Shown here piece by piece: positions 61,621 to 64,000 of a stretch of 64,000 bases of DNA. Origin of the DNA: Burkholderiales bacterium (GTDB taxonomy: Bacteria; Pseudomonadota; Gammaproteobacteria; Burkholderiales; Burkholderiaceae_C). Under the pieces are notes generated by a model that was given only the letters and a program-made list of their open reading frames with translations, made no database searches and had not been told where the DNA came from. The translations under genes were made by a program, and so were the position numbers. Location: contig JAJUGJ010000008.1 in the NCBI GenBank assembly GCA_029268225.1, positions 52,481 through 116,480 on the forward strand. Direction: 5' to 3'. Position 1 is the first letter of the stretch. Each line of letters begins with the position of its first letter.

Positions 61621-62322
61621 TTACTTGTTCAGACCGATCTTGCGGCTGCGCACGACCTGCCACGGACGGGCGATGTAGCCCACCGAAGCGAAGCCGCTCC
61701 ACACGTGCACCAGACGGGTGAACGGGAAGATGGCGAACAAGCTCATGCCCATGAACATGTGGATCTTGAAGACGATCGACACGTCCGTGATGAAGCTGGG
61801 GGCATCGCCCTGGAAGGTGACCAGGTGTTGTGCCCAGGACATCAGCTTGAGCATGGTGGCACCGTCGCTGTGCTGCACGGACAGCGGCACAGTGGACAGA
61901 CCCAGCAGCAGCGTGGCCAGGATCCAGAACAACACCAGGAAGTCACGACCACGCGAGGTGGCACGGACACGGGCGTTGGTCAGGCGACGGTGGATCAGCA
62001 GGATCAGACCGATCAGGGCGATCGTGCCCAAGATGCCACCAGCCACGACGGCCAGCATCTGCTTTTGAGCCGGCGTCACACCCAGCGCGTGGATGATCGA
62101 ATGCGGCGTCAACATGCCCACGAAGTGACCAAAGAACAGGCCAATGATCCCCAGGTGGAACAGGTTGGAGCCGACACGCAGGCTGCCGGTGGACAGCATC
62201 TGGCTCGATTCGCTGCGCCACGAGTACTGCTCGCGGTCAAAGCGCATCAAGCTGCCGAGGATGAACAAGGCGCCGCAGATGTAGGGATAGATGCCGAAAA
62301 CGAATTGATGAGAGAGGCTCAT
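61621..62322 (-). CDS. narI: Respiratory nitrate reductase gamma subunit
   Basis: The diheme cytochrome b membrane subunit that passes electrons from ubiquinol to NarH. The 233-aa protein has five transmembrane helices (about 5-27, 48-70, 86-110, 126-147, 180-203). The heme-ligand histidines are expected in GSNLFHLGIIGLFFGHFVG and IVFKIHMFMGMSLFAIFPFTRLVHVWS. GAGGAG lies upstream of the ATG, and the start overlaps the narJ stop (62319-62322). Confidence 0.97.
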   Translation of the reverse strand: MSLSHQFVFGIYPYICGALFILGSLMRFDREQYSWRSESSQMLSTGSLRVGSNLFHLGIIGLFFGHFVGMLTPHSIIHALGVTPAQKQMLAVVAGGILGTIALIGLILLIHRRLTNARVRATSRGRDFLVLFWILATLLLGLSTVPLSVQHSDGATMLKLMSWAQHLVTFQGDAPSFITDVSIVFKIHMFMGMSLFAIFPFTRLVHVWSGFASVGYIARPWQVVRSRKIGLNK

Positions 62323-63041
62323 GCTGATGCTCCTCGTTGTTGGGTCGATGCGGTGCGCCGCACGATCTGGATGGGTTGAGGCTGATCCGGGCTTTGCTGG
62401 CCCTTGCTGCTGCAGCCCGCAAAGGCTTCAGGCTCGGCCCAGCTTTCATCCAGGTCTTCCTCGGCCACCACGGCCACGGTTTCGATGTCCTGCTTGCCAA
62501 TCTCCAGCACCGCGGCCAGCACGTGGGCATACAGGCTCTGGCGCTTGACCAGGGCTGTGTGCACCGCGTTCAGGATGTGGGCGATCTCACCGATGAAATC
62601 GCGCATCTGCGCGGCCGTCAGGGTGGAAACGAACTCCAACACCACGGGCAGGTAGTCAGGCAACTCGCCGCCGACCTTGTTGGGGTCCAGCATCAGGCCG
62701 GCCTGCTCATAGGTCTTGATCAGGTCGATCATGGCGGGGCCACGGTCACGCGAGTCACCGTGCACATGCTCGAACAGGTGCAGCGAGGTGGCGCGCCCAC
62801 GGTCGAACAGCTCGACGTAGGCCTCCTCCACGGCAAACGGATCCTGGTTGGTCAGGGTACCCAGCAGCTTGTTGAGGCCCAGCAGACGCTGGTCGCTCAC
62901 CGCGCCTTCGTTGGCCAGCACCTGTTGCAGCTCGGGCACCACGGCGCGCAGTTCGGCGCCGGGGTAGCTGAGCAGATGGGCCAAGGCCCGCAGCGTGTAG
63001 CTGGGCGTGACGTCGGGTTGACGTTGGAAGAATGACGTCAT
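62319..63041 (-). CDS. narJ: Nitrate reductase molybdenum cofactor assembly chaperone
   Basis: Cytosolic chaperone that helps insert the molybdenum cofactor into NarG. The 240-aa protein contains TLRALAHLLSYPGAELRAVVPELQ, YVELFDRGRATSLHLFEHVHGDSRDRGPAMIDL (the family signature) and LPVVLEFVS. The C-terminal 40 residues are a variable Gln/Ser-rich tail. The ATG at 63041 has GGAGG upstream and lies 2 bp after the narH stop. Confidence 0.96.
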   Translation of the reverse strand: MTSFFQRQPDVTPSYTLRALAHLLSYPGAELRAVVPELQQVLANEGAVSDQRLLGLNKLLGTLTNQDPFAVEEAYVELFDRGRATSLHLFEHVHGDSRDRGPAMIDLIKTYEQAGLMLDPNKVGGELPDYLPVVLEFVSTLTAAQMRDFIGEIAHILNAVHTALVKRQSLYAHVLAAVLEIGKQDIETVAVVAEEDLDESWAEPEAFAGCSSKGQQSPDQPQPIQIVRRTASTQQRGASA

Positions 63042-63043
63042 GC

Positions 63044-64000
63044 TCACACCTCCGACTTGATGGGGATGGTGCGCTTCTTGGTGCCACCGAACAGGCTGGC
63101 CTCGCTGGCGCCATCCGAGCAACCGTTACCGAACGAGAAGCCGCAGCCACCGCGCAGGTCGAACGCGTTCTCGGCGTACTCGCGGTGAGCCGACGGGATC
63201 ACGAAGCGGTCTTCGTAGTTGGCAATGGCCATCACGTGGTACATGTCCTCGACGGTGTGCTTGTCCAGACCGAACTGGTCCAGCACCTGCTTGTTCTCGA
63301 CGCCGTCCACATGGCGGCTGCGCATGTAGGCGCGCATGGCGAGCATGCGTTCCAGCGCGCGGGTCACCGGGAAGGTGTCGCCCGCAGTCAGCAGGTTGGC
63401 CAGGTACTTGACCGGGATGCGCAACTGCTTGACGTCGGGGATCTGACCGTTGACGCCCAGGTCGCCCACGTTGGCCGCAGCCTGGATGGGAGACAGAGGC
63501 GGCACGTACCAGACCATCGGCAGCGTGCGGTACTCGGGGTGCAGCGGCAAGGCCACCTTCCAGTCCACGGCCATCTTGTAGACAGGGCTGTGGCGGGCAG
63601 CGACCAGCCAGGCTTCGGGGATGCCGTCCTTGCGGGCCTGCTCGATCACCTTCGGATCGTTCGGGTCCAGGAACAGGTCCAGCTGGGCCTGGTACAGGTC
63701 ACGGTCGTGCTCGACGCTGGCCGCAGCCTGGATGCCGTCTGCGTCATACAGCAGCACGCCCAGGTAGCGGATGCGGCCCACGCAGGTTTCGGAGCAGACC
63801 GTGGGTTGGCCGGCTTCGATACGGGGGTAGCAGAAGATGCACTTCTCGGCCTTGCCCGACTTCCAGTTGTAATAGATCTTCTTGTACGGGCAGCCCGAGA
63901 CGCACATGCGCCAGCCGCGGCACTTGTCCTGGTCGATCAGGACGATGCCGTCTTCCTCACGCTTGTAGATCGAGCCGGAGGGGCACGATGCCACGCAGGC
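63044..64000 (-). CDS. narH: Respiratory nitrate reductase beta subunit (5' truncated by window edge)
   Basis: Iron-sulfur subunit carrying the four clusters of nitrate reductase. The frame is open to base 64000, so the N-terminal part lies outside. Seen here are the cluster-binding ASCPSGSIYKREEDGIVLIDQDKCRGWRMCVSGCPYKKIYYN and EKCIFCYPRIEAGQPTVCSETCVGRIRY, followed by the long C-terminal domain with YVPPLSPIQ and VPSAHREYAENAF-like segments. Clusters for the fourth Cys set lie upstream of the edge. It is the first visible gene of narH-J-I-ppi-can. Confidence 0.98.
   Translation of the reverse strand, partial: ACVASCPSGSIYKREEDGIVLIDQDKCRGWRMCVSGCPYKKIYYNWKSGKAEKCIFCYPRIEAGQPTVCSETCVGRIRYLGVLLYDADGIQAAASVEHDRDLYQAQLDLFLDPNDPKVIEQARKDGIPEAWLVAARHSPVYKMAVDWKVALPLHPEYRTLPMVWYVPPLSPIQAAANVGDLGVNGQIPDVKQLRIPVKYLANLLTAGDTFPVTRALERMLAMRAYMRSRHVDGVENKQVLDQFGLDKHTVEDMYHVMAIANYEDRFVIPSAHREYAENAFDLRGGCGFSFGNGCSDGASEASLFGGTKKRTIPIKSEV

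Overview
The window is a GC-rich, densely packed stretch of a betaproteobacterial chromosome, almost certainly Burkholderiales. Evidence: the dapA-bamC pair; a sigma factor followed by DUF3619, DUF3106 and RDD genes; a class I PHA synthase; a MaoC-phosphotransacetylase fusion; a glutamine-dependent NadE next to PII; the O2-independent ubiquinone genes ubiUVT; and an exosortase-type PEP-CTERM protein. A Comamonadaceae or Leptothrix/Aquabacterium-type bacterium is a reasonable guess, but no rRNA lies in the window and the genus cannot be fixed. The sequence is cut inside dapA at the left edge and inside narH at the right edge.

Layout. 0-6.7 kb: dapA-bamC, a small repeat-rich lipoprotein, an unknown gene followed by a RoxA-type ribosomal oxygenase, an FKBP isomerase, and coaBC-dut. 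6.9-12.2 kb: an accessory-looking patch with a mosaic 668-aa lipoprotein, two paralogous AraC regulators and a PF10118 putative metal-dependent hydrolase. 12.3-19.5 kb: alaS, an aldehyde dehydrogenase, phaC, tRNA-Gly(CCC) and trmB. 19.6-25.3 kb: a minus-strand group selO-msrB-yciB-bolA-ppiC, then uppP and a DUF455 ferritin-like gene. 25.3-30 kb: xerD, a chalcone-isomerase-like protein, an unknown membrane-anchored protein, a GNAT acetyltransferase and the MaoC-Pta fusion. 30.1-33.7 kb: the ilvBHC operon with several possible RNA regulatory structures. 34.0-37.4 kb: a translationally coupled sigma factor-DUF3619-DUF3106 unit followed by RDD and LOG genes. 37.4-45.1 kb: glnB, nadE, a FemAB-like protein, NDH-2, an M24 aminopeptidase and a small conserved protein. 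45.1-51.6 kb: a four-gene efflux operon (HlyD adaptor, RbbA-like fused ABC protein, ABC permease, NodT-type outer-membrane factor). 51.8-64 kb: an anaerobic/denitrification region with ubiUVT-nnrS, a DGC-domain protein, a chemoreceptor, a zinc-ribbon protein, a nidogen-domain PEP-CTERM protein, a Crp/Fnr regulator, and the end of a nar operon (narH-J-I, a cytosolic parvulin, a beta-carbonic anhydrase).

How the genes fit together. The right-hand 12 kb reads as an anaerobic nitrate-respiration module: nitrate reductase, quinone made without oxygen (UbiUVT), an NO-stress protein (NnrS) and a Crp/Fnr-type regulator lacking the Fnr N-terminal cysteine cluster. PhaC and the MaoC-Pta fusion point to PHA/acyl-CoA storage metabolism. 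IlvBHC, DapA, GlnB and NadE are central amino-acid and nitrogen functions. I found no CRISPR array, prophage, insertion sequence or recognisable defence island. The most unusual signals are intergenic: a 35-bp imperfect palindrome before phaC, a perfect 10-bp inverted repeat before an AraC gene, repeated CCATCGTT motifs between ubiU and the DGC gene, and possible leader structures in the ilv operon.
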